A DNA stretch of 64,000 bases from Bifidobacterium longum subsp. infantis ATCC 15697 = JCM 1222 = DSM 20088 (GCF_000269965.1 NC_017219.1:1240001-1304000); one strand, 5' to 3'; numbered from the stretch's first letter, positions 37,630 through 48,210 are shown. The notes: generated by a model not told the origin, from the sequence alone. Made by a program: numbers and translations.

Positions 37630-37682
37630 AACCGGGAGTATGCTTTGAACCGTTGTTCAAAAGATAAATTGAACTCCCGGTT
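37630..37682. promoter_or_regulatory. Operator-like palindromes before the HTH-aminotransferase
   Basis: Two nested inverted repeats lie just upstream of the gene. AACCGGGAG at 37630-37638 pairs with CTCCCGGTT at 37674-37682, and TTTGAAC at 37644-37650 pairs with GTTCAAA at 37655-37661. The half-site TTGAAC recurs several times between 37616 and 37675. The gene's own N-terminal HTH is the natural candidate ligand. Confidence 0.6.
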
Positions 37683-37696
37683 GGAGGCATAAGGAT

Positions 37697-39211
37697 ATGA
37701 GCGTATCGGTGTTTGCGGAACGTCTGCGCAATGCGATGAACAGCAGGGGACTGAAGCAGGTCGATTTGGTGCACGCCGCCGAACATCGTGGCGTAAAGAT
37801 GGGCAAGAGCCACATCAGCCAATACGTGGCCGGCAAGACCATGCCCCGCGAGGACGTGCTCGAATTCCTGGCCAGCGAACTGGACGTCGACGCGAACTGG
37901 CTGCGCGGCGAGGAATCATCCGCTCCCTCCAATGGCGACGCGGCACCGGAGGGAGCCGGGCCGCGGACGGACGATGGGACCGCGCCGGCGCGCCGGCGTA
38001 CCTTCGGCAAATCGCACAAGCTTGACAACGTGCTCTACGACGTGCGCGGCCCGGTCGCCGACGAGGCGATGCGCATGGAGGCCAACGGCACCCACATCCT
38101 GAAATTGAACATCGGCAATCCGGCACCCTTCGGCTTCCGCACGCCGGACGAAGTCGTCTACGACATGGCCCACCAGCTCACCGACACCGAAGGCTACTCG
38201 CCGTCCAAGGGCCTGTTCTCCGCGCGCAAGGCCATCATGCAGTACGCGCAGCTGAAGAACATCCCGAACGTCACCATCGACGACATCTACACCGGCAACG
38301 GCGTCAGCGAGCTCATCAACCTGTCCATGTCCGCGCTGCTCGACACCGGCGACGAAGTGCTCGTGCCCTCCCCGGACTACCCGCTGTGGACCGCCTGCGT
38401 GAACCTGGCCGGCGGCACCGCCGTGCACTACCTGTGCGACGAACAGTCCGAATGGTATCCGGACATCGACGACATCCGCTCCAAGATCACCAGCAACACC
38501 AAGGCGATTGTCATCATCAACCCGAACAACCCCACCGGCGCACTTTACCCAAAGGAAGTGCTCCAGCAGATCGTCGACATCGCGCGCGAACGCCGGCTCA
38601 TCATCTTCTCCGACGAGATCTACGACCGTCTCGTCATGGACGGCCTGCAGCACGTCTCCATCGCCTCGATGGCCCCGGACCTGTTCTGCGTGACCTTCTC
38701 CGGCCTGTCGAAATCGCACATGATCGCCGGCTACCGCATCGGCTGGATGATTTTGTCCGGCAACAAGCGCATCGCCAAGGATTACATCGAAGGCCTCAAC
38801 ATGCTCGCCAACATGCGCATGTGCTCGAACGTGCCCGCCCAGTCCGTGGTGCAGACCGCGCTCGGCGGACACCAGAGCGTCAAGGACTATCTCGTTCCCG
38901 GCGGCCGCGTGTATGACCAGCGCGATCTCGTCTACGACATGCTCAACGCCATCCCTGGCATCAGCGCCGTTAAGCCCAAGGCCGCGTTCTACATCTTCCC
39001 GAAGATCGACGTCAAGCGGTTCAACATTCACTCGGATGAGCAGTTCGCGCTCGATCTGCTGCATGAAAAGCACATCCTCATCAGCCATGGCGGTGCGTTC
39101 AACTGGCGGCATCCCGACCACTTCCGTGTGGTGTACCTGCCGCGCATAGGCATGCTGCACGAAACCATGGAGGAGCTCGCCGACTTCTTCAGCTACTACC
39201 GGCAGAACTGA
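37697..39211 (+). CDS. Aminotransferase class I with N-terminal HTH domain (AlaA-like)
   Basis: A 504-residue fusion. Residues 1-75 are an XRE-type helix-turn-helix (FAERLRNAMNSRGLKQVDLV; KSHISQYVAGKTMP). A variable Ala/Pro-rich linker runs to about residue 100. The rest is a full fold-type I PLP aminotransferase with NPNNPTGALYPKE, the SDEIYDRLV Asp/Tyr pair and the PLP lysine in FSGLSKSHMIAGYRIGW. The catalytic part resembles alanine aminotransferases (AlaA). The domain pairing suggests an enzyme that senses its own substrate and controls transcription, perhaps its own, from the palindrome just upstream. The ATG at 37697 lies just after TTGGAGG. A MATE exporter follows 3 bases after the stop. 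Confidence 0.9.
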   Translation: MSVSVFAERLRNAMNSRGLKQVDLVHAAEHRGVKMGKSHISQYVAGKTMPREDVLEFLASELDVDANWLRGEESSAPSNGDAAPEGAGPRTDDGTAPARRRTFGKSHKLDNVLYDVRGPVADEAMRMEANGTHILKLNIGNPAPFGFRTPDEVVYDMAHQLTDTEGYSPSKGLFSARKAIMQYAQLKNIPNVTIDDIYTGNGVSELINLSMSALLDTGDEVLVPSPDYPLWTACVNLAGGTAVHYLCDEQSEWYPDIDDIRSKITSNTKAIVIINPNNPTGALYPKEVLQQIVDIARERRLIIFSDEIYDRLVMDGLQHVSIASMAPDLFCVTFSGLSKSHMIAGYRIGWMILSGNKRIAKDYIEGLNMLANMRMCSNVPAQSVVQTALGGHQSVKDYLVPGGRVYDQRDLVYDMLNAIPGISAVKPKAAFYIFPKIDVKRFNIHSDEQFALDLLHEKHILISHGGAFNWRHPDHFRVVYLPRIGMLHETMEELADFFSYYRQN

Positions 39212-39214
39212 CCC

Positions 39215-40573
39215 ATGGCGCATACAGACGCACTTGATTCAGGGCTGGGCGTCACGCCGGTGCCCCGTCTGGCCCTCACCATGTCGTTCCCCGCCATCGT
39301 GGCGCAGGCGGCGAACGCCTCGTACACGATCATCGACCGGATGTTCATAGGGCATATCCCCGAAGTCGGCAATGCGGCGATGACGGGAGTCGGCATCTGT
39401 TTCCCGATTCTGTTGGCCGTCACCGCCTTCGCCTCGCTGATCGGCGCCGGCGGCGCGCCGCGCGCCTCCATTGAACTCGGTCGCGGCAACTTCAAGAAGG
39501 CCGAGCGTATCCTCGGTACCAGCACGGCGTTCCTCGTCGTCATAGCCCTGACCCTCACCGCGGTGCTGCAGTCGGTGAAACGGCCGATTCTCTATGCCTT
39601 CGGCGCTAGCGACGCGACCATCGCCTATGCGACCGATTTCATCACCATCTACCTGATCGGCACCGTTTTCGTGCAGTTGACGCTCGGGCTGAACAGCTTC
39701 ATCTCGGCGCAGGGCAAGACCACGGTGGCCATGGTCTCGGTGCTCATCGGCACCGGTGCGTCCATGGTTCTCGATCCCGTGTTCATTTTCGTTTTCGGAT
39801 GGGGCGTCAGGGGAGCGGCCGCCGCGAATGTGATCGCACAACTGATTTCGACGGTATGGATCGTGCTGTTCCTTTCCTCGGGGCGCAGCGCCATTCGTCT
39901 GCGCCCGGCGAACATCCGAATCGACCGAATCATCATTCCCGTGTTGACGCTTGGTCTGGCGCCCTTCATCATGCAGATTACGGAATGTCTGATCAATGTG
40001 GTGTTCAATGTCGGTCTGCAGCGGTACGGCGGTGATGATTACGTCACCTCGATCACCATCATCACGTCGCTGATACAGGTCGTGGGCGTACTGACCGGCG
40101 GTTTTCAGCAGGGCATCCAGCCGATCATAGGGTTCAATTTCGGCGCCCGCAATATGCGGCGCGTCCGGCAGGCGATTCGCATGGCCTTCGTCACGCAGAT
40201 CGCCTCCGCCACGGCGTTGGTGTCGGTGCTTGCCGCATTCCCGGGATTCTTCGCATCATGGTTCACCACGGAACAGACGGTCATCGACATCGTGACCCGC
40301 ATGATGCCGATCTTCGTATGCGGCTGGGGCGTCTTCGGCATCCAGCTGGGCGCGCAATGCGCATTCGTCGGCATGGGGCAGGCCGGACAGTCGGTGTTCC
40401 TGGCCGTCTTCCGCAAGGTCATCCTGCTTGTACCGCTCGCATTGCTACTGCCGCATTGGCTCGGCGTCGATGGCATCTTCATCGCCGAACCCATCTCCGA
40501 CGCCACCTCGGGCATGGTGGCCGGTCTGCTGTTCCTCATCACCTACCGCAGGATCCGACGGAATCTGGTCTAG
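39215..40573 (+). CDS. MATE-family efflux transporter
   Basis: A 452-residue membrane protein with about 12 helices. The family-type opening LALTMSFPAIVAQAANASY is followed by IIDRMFIGHIPEVGNAAMTG. A second half starts near ITECLINVVFNVGLQRYGGD and includes GFNFGARNMRRVRQAIRMA. Such proteins export drugs or metabolites using a Na+ or H+ gradient. It begins three bases after the HTH-aminotransferase stop, so the two are likely one operon. The product might export an amino acid or analogue, but this is inference. Its TAG stop shares the tetramer CTAG (40570-40573) with the convergent brnQ stop. Confidence 0.9.
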   Translation: MAHTDALDSGLGVTPVPRLALTMSFPAIVAQAANASYTIIDRMFIGHIPEVGNAAMTGVGICFPILLAVTAFASLIGAGGAPRASIELGRGNFKKAERILGTSTAFLVVIALTLTAVLQSVKRPILYAFGASDATIAYATDFITIYLIGTVFVQLTLGLNSFISAQGKTTVAMVSVLIGTGASMVLDPVFIFVFGWGVRGAAAANVIAQLISTVWIVLFLSSGRSAIRLRPANIRIDRIIIPVLTLGLAPFIMQITECLINVVFNVGLQRYGGDDYVTSITIITSLIQVVGVLTGGFQQGIQPIIGFNFGARNMRRVRQAIRMAFVTQIASATALVSVLAAFPGFFASWFTTEQTVIDIVTRMMPIFVCGWGVFGIQLGAQCAFVGMGQAGQSVFLAVFRKVILLVPLALLLPHWLGVDGIFIAEPISDATSGMVAGLLFLITYRRIRRNLV

Positions 40574-41928
40574 ATGTCGCGGCCGGCAGGCGTGACGCGC
40601 CGCTTGTCGACGATGCCGGCAATGACGCCGATGACGGCGGGTAGGATCCAGCCGAGCTGGTACTGCTGCAAGGGCAGTGCGGCCAGCGCGGCATCCAGCC
40701 AGGCGATGTCGCCGCCGAACACGACGGCCAAGCTGGAGACACAGGTGGCGAAGGAGGTGACGGCCACCAGCAGCACGGTCCAGAAATAGACGCGCGGGAA
40801 CCGCGCGCCGAGCATGGTATGGGTGAGCGCGAGCAGCACCAGTACGATGGCGATCGGATACAATGCGGACAGTACCGGCACGGAGACCTTGATGATCGCG
40901 CTCAGTCCGGCGTTGGAGACGATGAAGCTGAACACGGTGAAGATGACCTGCCACGTGCGGTAGCTCGGCGTTCGTCCCGCGATGGAGCGGAATCTGGCGT
41001 GGAAATAGGTGGCGCAGGTGCAGATCAGTCCGGTGCACACGTTGAGGCAGGCTATGACGAACACGATACCGAGGAACGCGGTGCCGAAGGTGCCGAACAG
41101 GGACGAGGTGAGGTTGGTGAGCACGGTCGCGCCCGTGTCCTTTGCCGGGTCGATGGCGCTGATGGCGCCGGATACCGCTCCCACATAGCTCAGCGCTCCA
41201 TAGATCACGATGAGCAGAACGCCGGTGCCAAGACCGGCGTATGCGGTCTCCTTCTGCACTTGGATCTCGTCATCGATGTGCTGGGCGCGGATGTTCGCGG
41301 AGATCACGATGCCGAAGTACAGCGCGGCGAGCAGATCCATGGTCTGGTAGCCGTCGAGGAAGCCTCGCGTCACCTGATTGGCGAAGTAGTCGCCCATCGG
41401 TTTGGCCGGCGTGCCGATGCCGTGTACCAGGCATGCGACGAACAGGATGGCGATCAGCACCAGCAGCAGCGGTCCCATGAAACGTCCAAGCACCTTGGAG
41501 AGTTTCTCGGGATGCTGGGCGAGCAGGAAGGCCAATGCGAAGAACACGCACGAGTAGATGAGTTGCGCGAGCCAGCCGTAGGAAGCCGGCACGAAAGGCG
41601 ACACCATCATCTCGAATGACGTGGTGGCCGTGCGCGGAATCGCAAAGCAGGGGCCGATGGTAAGCATGATCGCCACACCAAGAAACAGGGCGAATCCGGG
41701 GGAGACCCGTCGGGCGAGCCCATCGAATCCCCCTGCGAAGGTGACCGCGAGGACGCCGAGAATCGGCAATCCGACCGCGGAGACGATGAAGCCGACGGCT
41801 GCCGGCATGGTCGCCGATCCGGCCTGCGCGCCAACGAATGGAGGGAAGATCAGGTTGCCCGCCCCGAAGAACATCGAAAAGAAGGTAAATGTCATCACCA
41901 ACCGTTGGTGCGCGACAAGCTTGTTCAT
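40570..41928 (-). CDS. brnQ: Branched-chain amino acid carrier BrnQ/LIVCS family
   Basis: A Na+- or H+-coupled importer of leucine, isoleucine and valine. The 452-residue protein has 12 hydrophobic segments. The N-terminus has FTFFSMFFGAGNLIFPPFVG, the classic BrnQ motif, and later GIVISANIRAQHI. The ATG at 41928 is used because the protein family starts here; upstream codons to 41964 lack similarity. It stands alone on the minus strand, with its stop overlapping that of the MATE gene. Confidence 0.92.
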   Translation of the reverse strand: MNKLVAHQRLVMTFTFFSMFFGAGNLIFPPFVGAQAGSATMPAAVGFIVSAVGLPILGVLAVTFAGGFDGLARRVSPGFALFLGVAIMLTIGPCFAIPRTATTSFEMMVSPFVPASYGWLAQLIYSCVFFALAFLLAQHPEKLSKVLGRFMGPLLLVLIAILFVACLVHGIGTPAKPMGDYFANQVTRGFLDGYQTMDLLAALYFGIVISANIRAQHIDDEIQVQKETAYAGLGTGVLLIVIYGALSYVGAVSGAISAIDPAKDTGATVLTNLTSSLFGTFGTAFLGIVFVIACLNVCTGLICTCATYFHARFRSIAGRTPSYRTWQVIFTVFSFIVSNAGLSAIIKVSVPVLSALYPIAIVLVLLALTHTMLGARFPRVYFWTVLLVAVTSFATCVSSLAVVFGGDIAWLDAALAALPLQQYQLGWILPAVIGVIAGIVDKRRVTPAGRDI

Positions 41929-42036
41929 TGCGGAAAACACCTTTCTCCCGTGTGGCCGTAGCACTATGGCATCGGATTGTCCCCGGGTCTGCGCATGACG
42001 GGTCTCCCTTCCGGGGCACCCTCGCAGAGGATACGC

Positions 42037-42068
42037 ATAAGCCCCGACCGGTTGGGGTCGGGGCTTAT
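42037..42068. terminator. tal terminator
   Basis: Arms 42037-42049 and 42056-42068 make a 13-bp perfect GC-rich stem with a 6-nt loop, 44 bases beyond the tal stop on the minus strand. Confidence 0.8.
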
Positions 42069-42112
42069 CGAACCGTCAATCCGGCACGTCAATCACGCGC
42101 CGGCGTCGCGGC

Positions 42113-43216
42113 TCAGGCGTTCACGCGGTCGATGCCGGACTGGACGTCGGCCAGCACGGAATCCCAAGACTTGATGAAGGCGGCGACACCGTCGGCCTCC
42201 AGCTTGTCGGTGACGTCCTTGAGGTTGATGCCCAGCTCAGCCAGCTTGTTGATGACGGCGTGGGACTCCTCGAAGGTGCCCTCGATGGACGGAGCGCCGT
42301 TGCCGTGGTCGGCAAGAGCGTTCAGGGTCTTCTCCGGCATGGTGTTGACGATGTGCTTGGCGACCAGCTCGTCAACGTACTTGCAGTCGGAGTAGGCGGC
42401 GTTCTTGGTGCCGGTGGAGGCCCACAGCGGACGCTGGACCTTGGCGCCCTTGGCGGCCAAGGCGGCCCAACGCGGATCCTCGGCGAACTTCTTCTCGAAG
42501 AGCTCGTAGGCCAGACGGGCGTTGGCCACGGCGGCCTTGCCCTCGAGGGCCTTGGCTTCGTCGGAGCCGTTGGCTTCCAGCAGCTTGTCGACGGCGCTGT
42601 CCACGCGGGAGACGAAGAAGGAGGCGACGGAGCCGATGTGCTTCAGGTCGTGGCCGTTGGCGTCAGCCTGGGCGATGCCCTCGATGAAGGCGTCGATGAC
42701 CTGCTCGTAACGCTCGAGCGAGAAGATCAGGGTGACGTTCACGGAGATGCCCTTGGCCAGGGTGGCGGTGATCGCCGGCAGGCCCTCGAGGGTCGCCGGG
42801 ATCTTGATCATGGCGTTCGGACGGTTGACCTTCTCCCAGAGTTCCACAGCCTGCTTGGCGGTGTTCTCGGTGTCGTGGGCCAGACGGGGATCGACCTCGA
42901 TGGAGACACGGCCGTCGACGAAGTCGGTAGCCTCAGCGATCTCGCGGAAGATGTCGGTGGCGTTGCGCACATCGGTGGTGGTGAGCTCGCGGACAGCGGT
43001 CTCAACGTCAACCTTGCCGAGCTCCTTGAGCTGAGCGTCGTACGGGCCGACCTGGCTCAGGGCCTTCTGGAAGATGGACGGGTTGGTGGTGACGCCGACC
43101 ACGTTCTTGTTGGCGATGAGGTCCTGCAGGGAGCCGGACTCGATGCGGGAGCGGGACAGGTCGTCCAGCCAGATGGAAACGCCGTTGTCGGACGTACGCT
43201 GAGTTGCTTCAGTCAT
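42113..43216 (-). CDS. tal: Transaldolase
   Basis: Moves a dihydroxyacetone unit between sugar phosphates. With transketolase it feeds fructose 6-phosphate carbon through the bifid shunt. The 367-residue protein is the long actinobacterial type, with VSIWLDDLSRSRI at the start, GVTTNPSIFQKA, and the Schiff-base Lys138 in NAMIKIPATLEG. The ATG at 43216 follows AAGGAGAAT. Upstream in-frame codons to 43324 lie beyond the ribosome-binding site. It is downstream of tkt on the same strand, separated by a hairpin. Confidence 0.95.
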   Translation of the reverse strand: MTEATQRTSDNGVSIWLDDLSRSRIESGSLQDLIANKNVVGVTTNPSIFQKALSQVGPYDAQLKELGKVDVETAVRELTTTDVRNATDIFREIAEATDFVDGRVSIEVDPRLAHDTENTAKQAVELWEKVNRPNAMIKIPATLEGLPAITATLAKGISVNVTLIFSLERYEQVIDAFIEGIAQADANGHDLKHIGSVASFFVSRVDSAVDKLLEANGSDEAKALEGKAAVANARLAYELFEKKFAEDPRWAALAAKGAKVQRPLWASTGTKNAAYSDCKYVDELVAKHIVNTMPEKTLNALADHGNGAPSIEGTFEESHAVINKLAELGINLKDVTDKLEADGVAAFIKSWDSVLADVQSGIDRVNA

Positions 43217-43355
43217 GTTTATTCTCCTTATATTCCCTATTGGAACAAATCTGTAGGGCATACCCCTGCGATCTGCAGGGTCTGCGGCACGGCGGACGGA
43301 CCCGGACCTTCGATGACCGGCCACGCCGGCGGTCTTGGCCCATCCGTCATACGAT

Positions 43356-43402
43356 CGTCTCCCGCTGTGGAGACTGACGACTCAACTCGCCAGCGGGAGA
43401 CG
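43356..43402. terminator. tkt-tal intergenic hairpin
   Basis: A perfect 12-bp stem (43356-43367 with 43391-43402) around a 23-nt loop, just beyond the tkt stop. It may reduce read-through from tkt into tal. Confidence 0.7.
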
Positions 43403-43407
43403 CATGA

Positions 43408-45516
43408 TCACTTGGCGGCTTCGGCTTCGGCGATGGAGGCCTTGGCGGCTTCCACGACGTGCTCGGCGGTGATGCCAAGGTCGATCATGTTCTGAGCGCC
43501 ATCGCCCTGCAGGCCGAACTGCTCGATGGAGACGGGCTTGCCGTAGGAGCCGAGGTACTTGTACCACGGCATGGCGACGCCGGCCTCGACGGAGACGCGG
43601 GCCTTGACGGCGGCCGGCAGCACGGCCTCCTTGTACTCGGCGTCCTGCTCCTCGAACCATTCGAGGGACGGCACGGACACGACGCGAGCCTTGACGCCCT
43701 CGCCGGCCAGGGTCTTGGCGGCGGCCACGGCCCACTGGACCTCGGAGCCGGAAGCCATGAGGATGACGTCCGGGGTGCCCTCGGTGTCCACGAGCACGTA
43801 GGCGCCCTTGCGAACGCCTTCCTTGGCCTTGGCGGCGGTCTCGGCGAGCACCGGGACGCCCTGACGGGTCAGGATCATGGCGCCGGGCAGCGTGTTCTTC
43901 TTCTCGAAGAAGTAGCGGTAGGCCTCGGCGGTCTCGAAGGCGTCGGCCGGGCGGATGACCTCAAGCTGAGGAATCGCGCGGAAGGAGGCCAGGTGCTCGA
44001 CCGGCTGATGGGTCGGGCCGTCCTCGCCGACGGCGACGGAGTCGTGGGACCAGATGTACAGGTTCGGGATCTGCATGAGGGCGGCCAGACGGACGGCGGA
44101 ACGCTCGTAGTCGGAGAACATGAAGAAGGTACCGCCGAACGGACGGGTGTGCGAACCGAGCAGGATGCCGTTGGTGATGCAGCCCATGGCGAACTCACGC
44201 ACGCCGAAGTGAAGCTGGCGGCCGAACTCGTTGCAATTCGGCCACTGAACGGTGGCGCACTCGGCCGGGGCGAAGGTGGCGGCGCCCTTGAGGTCGGTCT
44301 TGTTGGAGCCGCCGAGGTCGGCGGAGCCGCCCCAGAGTTCCGGCATGACGGCGGCGATGGCGTTGAGCACGGAGCCGGAGGCGCCGCGGGTGGCGACGTT
44401 CTTGCCGACTTCGAAGGTGGCCTCAAGGTCGTCCAGGGCCTTATCGAAGCCTTCCGGCAGCTCGCCGGCCTTCAGGCGGTCGTACAGGGCGGCCTTGTCC
44501 GGGTTGGCCTTGCGCCAGGCGTCGAACTTCTCGTCCCAGGCCTTGTGGGCTTCCAGGCCGCGATCGGCGACCTTGCGGGCGTGGGCCAGGGCTTCTTCGT
44601 CGACGTGGAAGGACTCCTCCGGATCGTAGCCGAGGAGCTTCTTGAGGCCGGCGACGGCCTCGGCGCCCAGCTTGGAGCCGTGGGAGGACGGGTCGTTGGT
44701 CTTGCCCGGGGTCGGCCAGGCGATCAGGGAGTGGACCTTGATGAGCTTCGGCTGGTCCGGAGCGGCCTTCTCGGCCTTGGCGATGACGTCGGCCAGGCCT
44801 TCGATGTCCTCCTTGTAGGAGCCGTCGGGCTGGATGAAGCTGAACTCGTCGGTGTACCAGCCGTATGCCTGGAAGCGCTTGAGCACGTCCTCGGCCAGCA
44901 CCAGGTTGGTGTCGCCTTCGATTTGGATGCGGTTGGCGTCGAAGATCACGGTCAGGTTGCCGAGCTTCTGGTTGGCGGCCAGGGAAGCGGCCTCGCCGGA
45001 GATGCCCTCCTCGATGTCGCCTTCGCCGCAGATGGCCCAGATCTTGTGGTAGAACGGGGAATCTTCCTTCGGGGTCTCCGGGTCAAGCAGACCGCGCTGG
45101 AAACGCTCGCCGTAGGCGAAGCCGATGGCGGAGGCGAGACCCTGACCCAGAGGACCGGTGGTCATTTCGATGCCCGGGGTCAGGCCGTACTCCGGGTGGC
45201 CCGGGGTGCGGGTGGCCGCGCTGCCACGGAAGCTCTTGAGGTCGTCCAGGGTCACGCCGTAACCGGAGAAGTACAGCTGGACGTACTGGGTGAGGGAGGC
45301 GTGGCCACCGGAAAGGATGAAGCGATCGCGGCCTTCCCAGTTGGGATCATTCGGATCGTGCTTGATGAAGTGCTGGTACAGCGTGTAGGCGACGGGCGCC
45401 AGGGAGACGGGGGAGCCGGGGTGGCCGGAGCCCGCCTTCTCAACCGCGTCAGCCGAAAGGACCTTCGCCATCTTGATGGCGCGCTCGTCGAGCTCGGTCT
45501 CCTTGAATTCGGTCAT
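43408..45516 (-). CDS. tkt: Transketolase
   Basis: A thiamine-diphosphate enzyme that exchanges two-carbon units in the pentose and bifid pathways. The 702-residue protein has SAGHGSGHP-like sequence ([15 protein letters not shown]), the ThDP motif from [15 protein letters not shown] to [10 protein letters not shown], and the pyrimidine-domain [20 protein letters not shown]. It ends SIAEAEAAK. The ATG at 45516 follows GGAAGGAAAGT. Codon bias indicates high expression. It is divergent from hrcA. Confidence 0.96.
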   Translation of the reverse strand: MTEFKETELDERAIKMAKVLSADAVEKAGSGHPGSPVSLAPVAYTLYQHFIKHDPNDPNWEGRDRFILSGGHASLTQYVQLYFSGYGVTLDDLKSFRGSAATRTPGHPEYGLTPGIEMTTGPLGQGLASAIGFAYGERFQRGLLDPETPKEDSPFYHKIWAICGEGDIEEGISGEAASLAANQKLGNLTVIFDANRIQIEGDTNLVLAEDVLKRFQAYGWYTDEFSFIQPDGSYKEDIEGLADVIAKAEKAAPDQPKLIKVHSLIAWPTPGKTNDPSSHGSKLGAEAVAGLKKLLGYDPEESFHVDEEALAHARKVADRGLEAHKAWDEKFDAWRKANPDKAALYDRLKAGELPEGFDKALDDLEATFEVGKNVATRGASGSVLNAIAAVMPELWGGSADLGGSNKTDLKGAATFAPAECATVQWPNCNEFGRQLHFGVREFAMGCITNGILLGSHTRPFGGTFFMFSDYERSAVRLAALMQIPNLYIWSHDSVAVGEDGPTHQPVEHLASFRAIPQLEVIRPADAFETAEAYRYFFEKKNTLPGAMILTRQGVPVLAETAAKAKEGVRKGAYVLVDTEGTPDVILMASGSEVQWAVAAAKTLAGEGVKARVVSVPSLEWFEEQDAEYKEAVLPAAVKARVSVEAGVAMPWYKYLGSYGKPVSIEQFGLQGDGAQNMIDLGITAEHVVEAAKASIAEAEAAK

Positions 45517-45662
45517 GGATTACTTTCCTTCCAATTGGTCGGGCCGCGTATCCGGCTTGTGCCGGGCGCTTGACGCCCTCACATTGCGATTACCATGCTA
45601 CCGTCGGTTTGCGACGTTGTGGTGCAATTTTGGCGTGTTCTGGTAGTTTGTGTTCTGTTAAC

Positions 45663-45675
45663 GTTCACAGTGAAC
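45663..45675. promoter_or_regulatory. GTTCAC-A-GTGAAC palindrome
   Basis: A perfect 6-bp dyad (45663-45668 and 45670-45675) 25 bases upstream of the CIRCE element in the tkt-hrcA divergent spacer. It could bind a regulator of either gene; the family is unknown. Confidence 0.45.
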
Positions 45676-45699
45676 ATTGCTACGCTGCAAACGAACGCA

Positions 45700-45726
45700 T
45701 TAGCACTCAAGCCTAAGGAGTGCTAA
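45700..45726. promoter_or_regulatory. CIRCE element
   Basis: TTAGCACTC at 45700-45708, nine bases, then GAGTGCTAA at 45718-45726: an exact match to the CIRCE consensus. HrcA binds this site, so hrcA (start 45891) is autoregulated by heat shock. The 165-base leader after it contains GC-rich hairpin-forming sequence and no gene. Confidence 0.97.
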
Positions 45727-45890
45727 TACAATGTTCTAGGATGAAGTGCGCCACCTGCACGTGGCGGAGCCAAGAAAGAGGCAATATTTCTGGGTTCCCG
45801 CGTGTCGCGGCGTGGCGAACCGACCGTCGGGGTACGCCCTGAGTGAACCGTGACTGATATGAATATGTGTATATATATGAGGAGGCGCGC

Positions 45891-47009
45891 ATGACGCAAT
45901 CAAGACGCATGCTGGTGCTGCGCGCCGTGGTGGAGGATTACATCCGTTCTCAGGAGCCCGTGGGCTCCACTTCGCTGACGCGCGACCATGATCTCGGCGT
46001 CAGTTCGGCCACCATCCGTAACGACATGGCCGCTCTGGAGGACGAAGGCTATCTGATTCAGCCGCACACTTCGGCCGGTCGTGTGCCCACCGAAAAGGGC
46101 TATCGATACTTTGTGGACCGACTTGCTACCGTGGTGCCGCTCAGCGAGGCGCAACGCCGCGGCATCAACAGCTTCCTGTCCGGATCGGTGAGCCTCAAGG
46201 ACGCGCTGCAGCGTTCGGCACGACTCTTGTCCGAAATCACCGGTCAAGTGGCCGTAGTCACCTCGCCATCGCTGGCCAAGGCCACATTGCGGCATGTGGA
46301 GATGGTACCCGTTGCCATGACCACGTTGCTCGCGGTGGTGATTACCGACACCGGCCGCGTGGCCCAGCACGGCCTGACCATCGCATCCATGCCCGCCGTG
46401 GACGAGATCAACCGGCTCTCCAACACCGTCAACGAACAATGTGTCGGACTGTCCCTATCGAAATCCGCGGAGACCGTGCGATCCATCGCCGCCAGCGCCG
46501 GCTACGAGTCGGTGCGCGGCGTGGCCGACGCGCTGGCCGACGCCTTCGAATCGATGGCATTGGACGAACGTGCGAACGAACTGTACATGTCCGGCACCTC
46601 GCACCTGGCCCACTCCCGGTCCCTGACCGATCTGGCCCCGCTCTTCGACGCGCTGGAAGAACAGGTCGTGCTGATGAAGCTCATGAGCAACCTGAGCGAG
46701 GAGACGAATGCATCCGGCGTGGGCGTGGCCATCGGCTCCGAAATGCACACCCCCGGCCTGCTGCATGCTTCCGTGGTCAGCAGTGGCTATGGGCGCAGCG
46801 GTGAGGCGGGCGAACCGGCGGGGAACGATCCCGTAGGCGAACCCGAAACCGAATCCGAGACGGAGAGCCAGACGAACGACATGGAACCCATCGCCTTCGT
46901 TGGCTCCATAGGGCCGACCCACATGGACTATGCGGCCACTATGGCCGCCGTCAGGGCCGTAGCCAGATATTTGACCGCCTTCCTCTCCGAAGGCCGGACC
47001 CAAGACTGA
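45891..47009 (+). CDS. hrcA: Heat-inducible transcription repressor HrcA
   Basis: HrcA represses chaperone genes through CIRCE and needs GroEL for activity. The 372-residue protein has the winged-helix N-terminus: [18 protein letters not shown], then [20 protein letters not shown] and [24 protein letters not shown]-like inserted domain and a C-terminal [20 protein letters not shown] segment follow. A Glu/Thr-rich low-complexity stretch near residues 305-335 looks like a local expansion. GAGGAGG precedes ATG 45891. CIRCE lies upstream and dnaJ downstream, 55 bases away. Confidence 0.96.
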   Translation: MTQSRRMLVLRAVVEDYIRSQEPVGSTSLTRDHDLGVSSATIRNDMAALEDEGYLIQPHTSAGRVPTEKGYRYFVDRLATVVPLSEAQRRGINSFLSGSVSLKDALQRSARLLSEITGQVAVVTSPSLAKATLRHVEMVPVAMTTLLAVVITDTGRVAQHGLTIASMPAVDEINRLSNTVNEQCVGLSLSKSAETVRSIAASAGYESVRGVADALADAFESMALDERANELYMSGTSHLAHSRSLTDLAPLFDALEEQVVLMKLMSNLSEETNASGVGVAIGSEMHTPGLLHASVVSSGYGRSGEAGEPAGNDPVGEPETESETESQTNDMEPIAFVGSIGPTHMDYAATMAAVRAVARYLTAFLSEGRTQD

Positions 47010-47064
47010 CCGCCGTCTGTGGCACAATGACCCGCAGACCAAACGAACACAAAGGATCAATCAA

Positions 47065-48210
47065 GTGGCAGATTATTACGAGACGCTGGGTGTGGAACGC
47101 GGCGCCAGTGACGACGAGATCAAGAAGGCATACCGCAAGCTCAGCCGTAAGTACCACCCCGACATCGCGGGCCCTGAATTCGAGGACAAGTTCAAGGAAG
47201 TGAACAACGCCTACGATGTGCTGTCCAATCCGGACAAGCGCCGCATGTATGATTCGGGCGTCGACCCGAACGATCCGAACGCCGGTGCCGGCGGCTTCTC
47301 CGGGGCGGGCTTCGGCGATATGAGCGACGTGTTCTCCACGTTCTTCGGTTCCGCGTTCGGTGGTGGCTCACAGGGCCCGGTGCCGCGTACCCAGCCCGGC
47401 CGCGACGCCCTGGCCTCCGCGTCCATCGACCTGAAGACCGCCGTGTTCGGCGGCACCGCGCATGTCAAGATCAATACGTTCTCCCTGTGTCAGGAGTGCG
47501 GTGGCTCCGGTGCCCAGGGCGGCGCGCAGCCGGTCACCTGCCCCGACTGCCACGGCCAGGGATTCATGCAGAAGGTCGTGCGCACCATGCTCGGCCAGAT
47601 GATGACCTCCGCCCCCTGCGAACGTTGCGAGGGCCACGGTACCATCATCCAGAACCCGTGCCCCAGCTGCATGGGCCACGGCCGTGTGCGCACCACACGT
47701 ACCGTGGGCGTCACCGTGCCCGCCGGCATCAACGACAACGCGCGTCTACGCTTGGCCAATCAGGGCGAAGTGGGTGAGGGCGGCGGCGCTGCCGGCGACC
47801 TGTACATCGACATTCGCATCAAAGCGGATAAGCAGTTCACTCGCGATGGCGACGACCTGCACTGCTGGATTCAGGTGCCGATGAGCTGGGCCGTGCTCGG
47901 CCACGATCTGTCCATTAACACGTTTGACGGTGAGAAGACCGTGTCCATCCCGGCCGGCTGTCAGCCTGAGGATACGGTGACGCTGAAGGGACTGGGCGTC
48001 ACGAACATCCGCAACAAGGACGAGCGTGGCAACCTCATCGCCCACGTCAATGTGCTGATTCCCACCAAGCTCAACGAAACCGAGCGCGGCCTCATCGAAC
48101 AGTTCGCCGCCTCGCACGATTCAGGCGCCACGCACGTCTCCCAGGCATCCCGTCCACAGGCTGGCCAAAAGAAAGGCTTCTTCAGCAAGTTAAAAGACGC
48201 ACTGAGCTGA
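47065..48210 (+). CDS. dnaJ: Chaperone protein DnaJ
   Basis: A type-I Hsp40 that delivers clients to DnaK and stimulates its ATPase. The 381-residue product has the J domain with His31-Pro32-Asp33 and a Gly/Ala/Phe-rich region (about 72-110). Four zinc-binding repeats follow ([32 protein letters not shown]). The C-terminal domains end [11 protein letters not shown]. The start is GTG 47065 after AAAGGA. It follows hrcA, which fits the second dnaJ of actinobacteria (dnaJ2). The prophage begins right after it, but the coding end looks intact. Confidence 0.96.
   Translation: MADYYETLGVERGASDDEIKKAYRKLSRKYHPDIAGPEFEDKFKEVNNAYDVLSNPDKRRMYDSGVDPNDPNAGAGGFSGAGFGDMSDVFSTFFGSAFGGGSQGPVPRTQPGRDALASASIDLKTAVFGGTAHVKINTFSLCQECGGSGAQGGAQPVTCPDCHGQGFMQKVVRTMLGQMMTSAPCERCEGHGTIIQNPCPSCMGHGRVRTTRTVGVTVPAGINDNARLRLANQGEVGEGGGAAGDLYIDIRIKADKQFTRDGDDLHCWIQVPMSWAVLGHDLSINTFDGEKTVSIPAGCQPEDTVTLKGLGVTNIRNKDERGNLIAHVNVLIPTKLNETERGLIEQFAASHDSGATHVSQASRPQAGQKKGFFSKLKDALS

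Noticed and set aside
37697..37925. A separate small HTH regulator gene
   Set aside because: The frame runs without a stop from the HTH through the linker into the aminotransferase, so it is one fusion protein.
43459..45573. 704-codon frame antisense to tkt
   Set aside because: Low-complexity Gly/Leu/Val sequence without motifs, opposite a well-defined transketolase.
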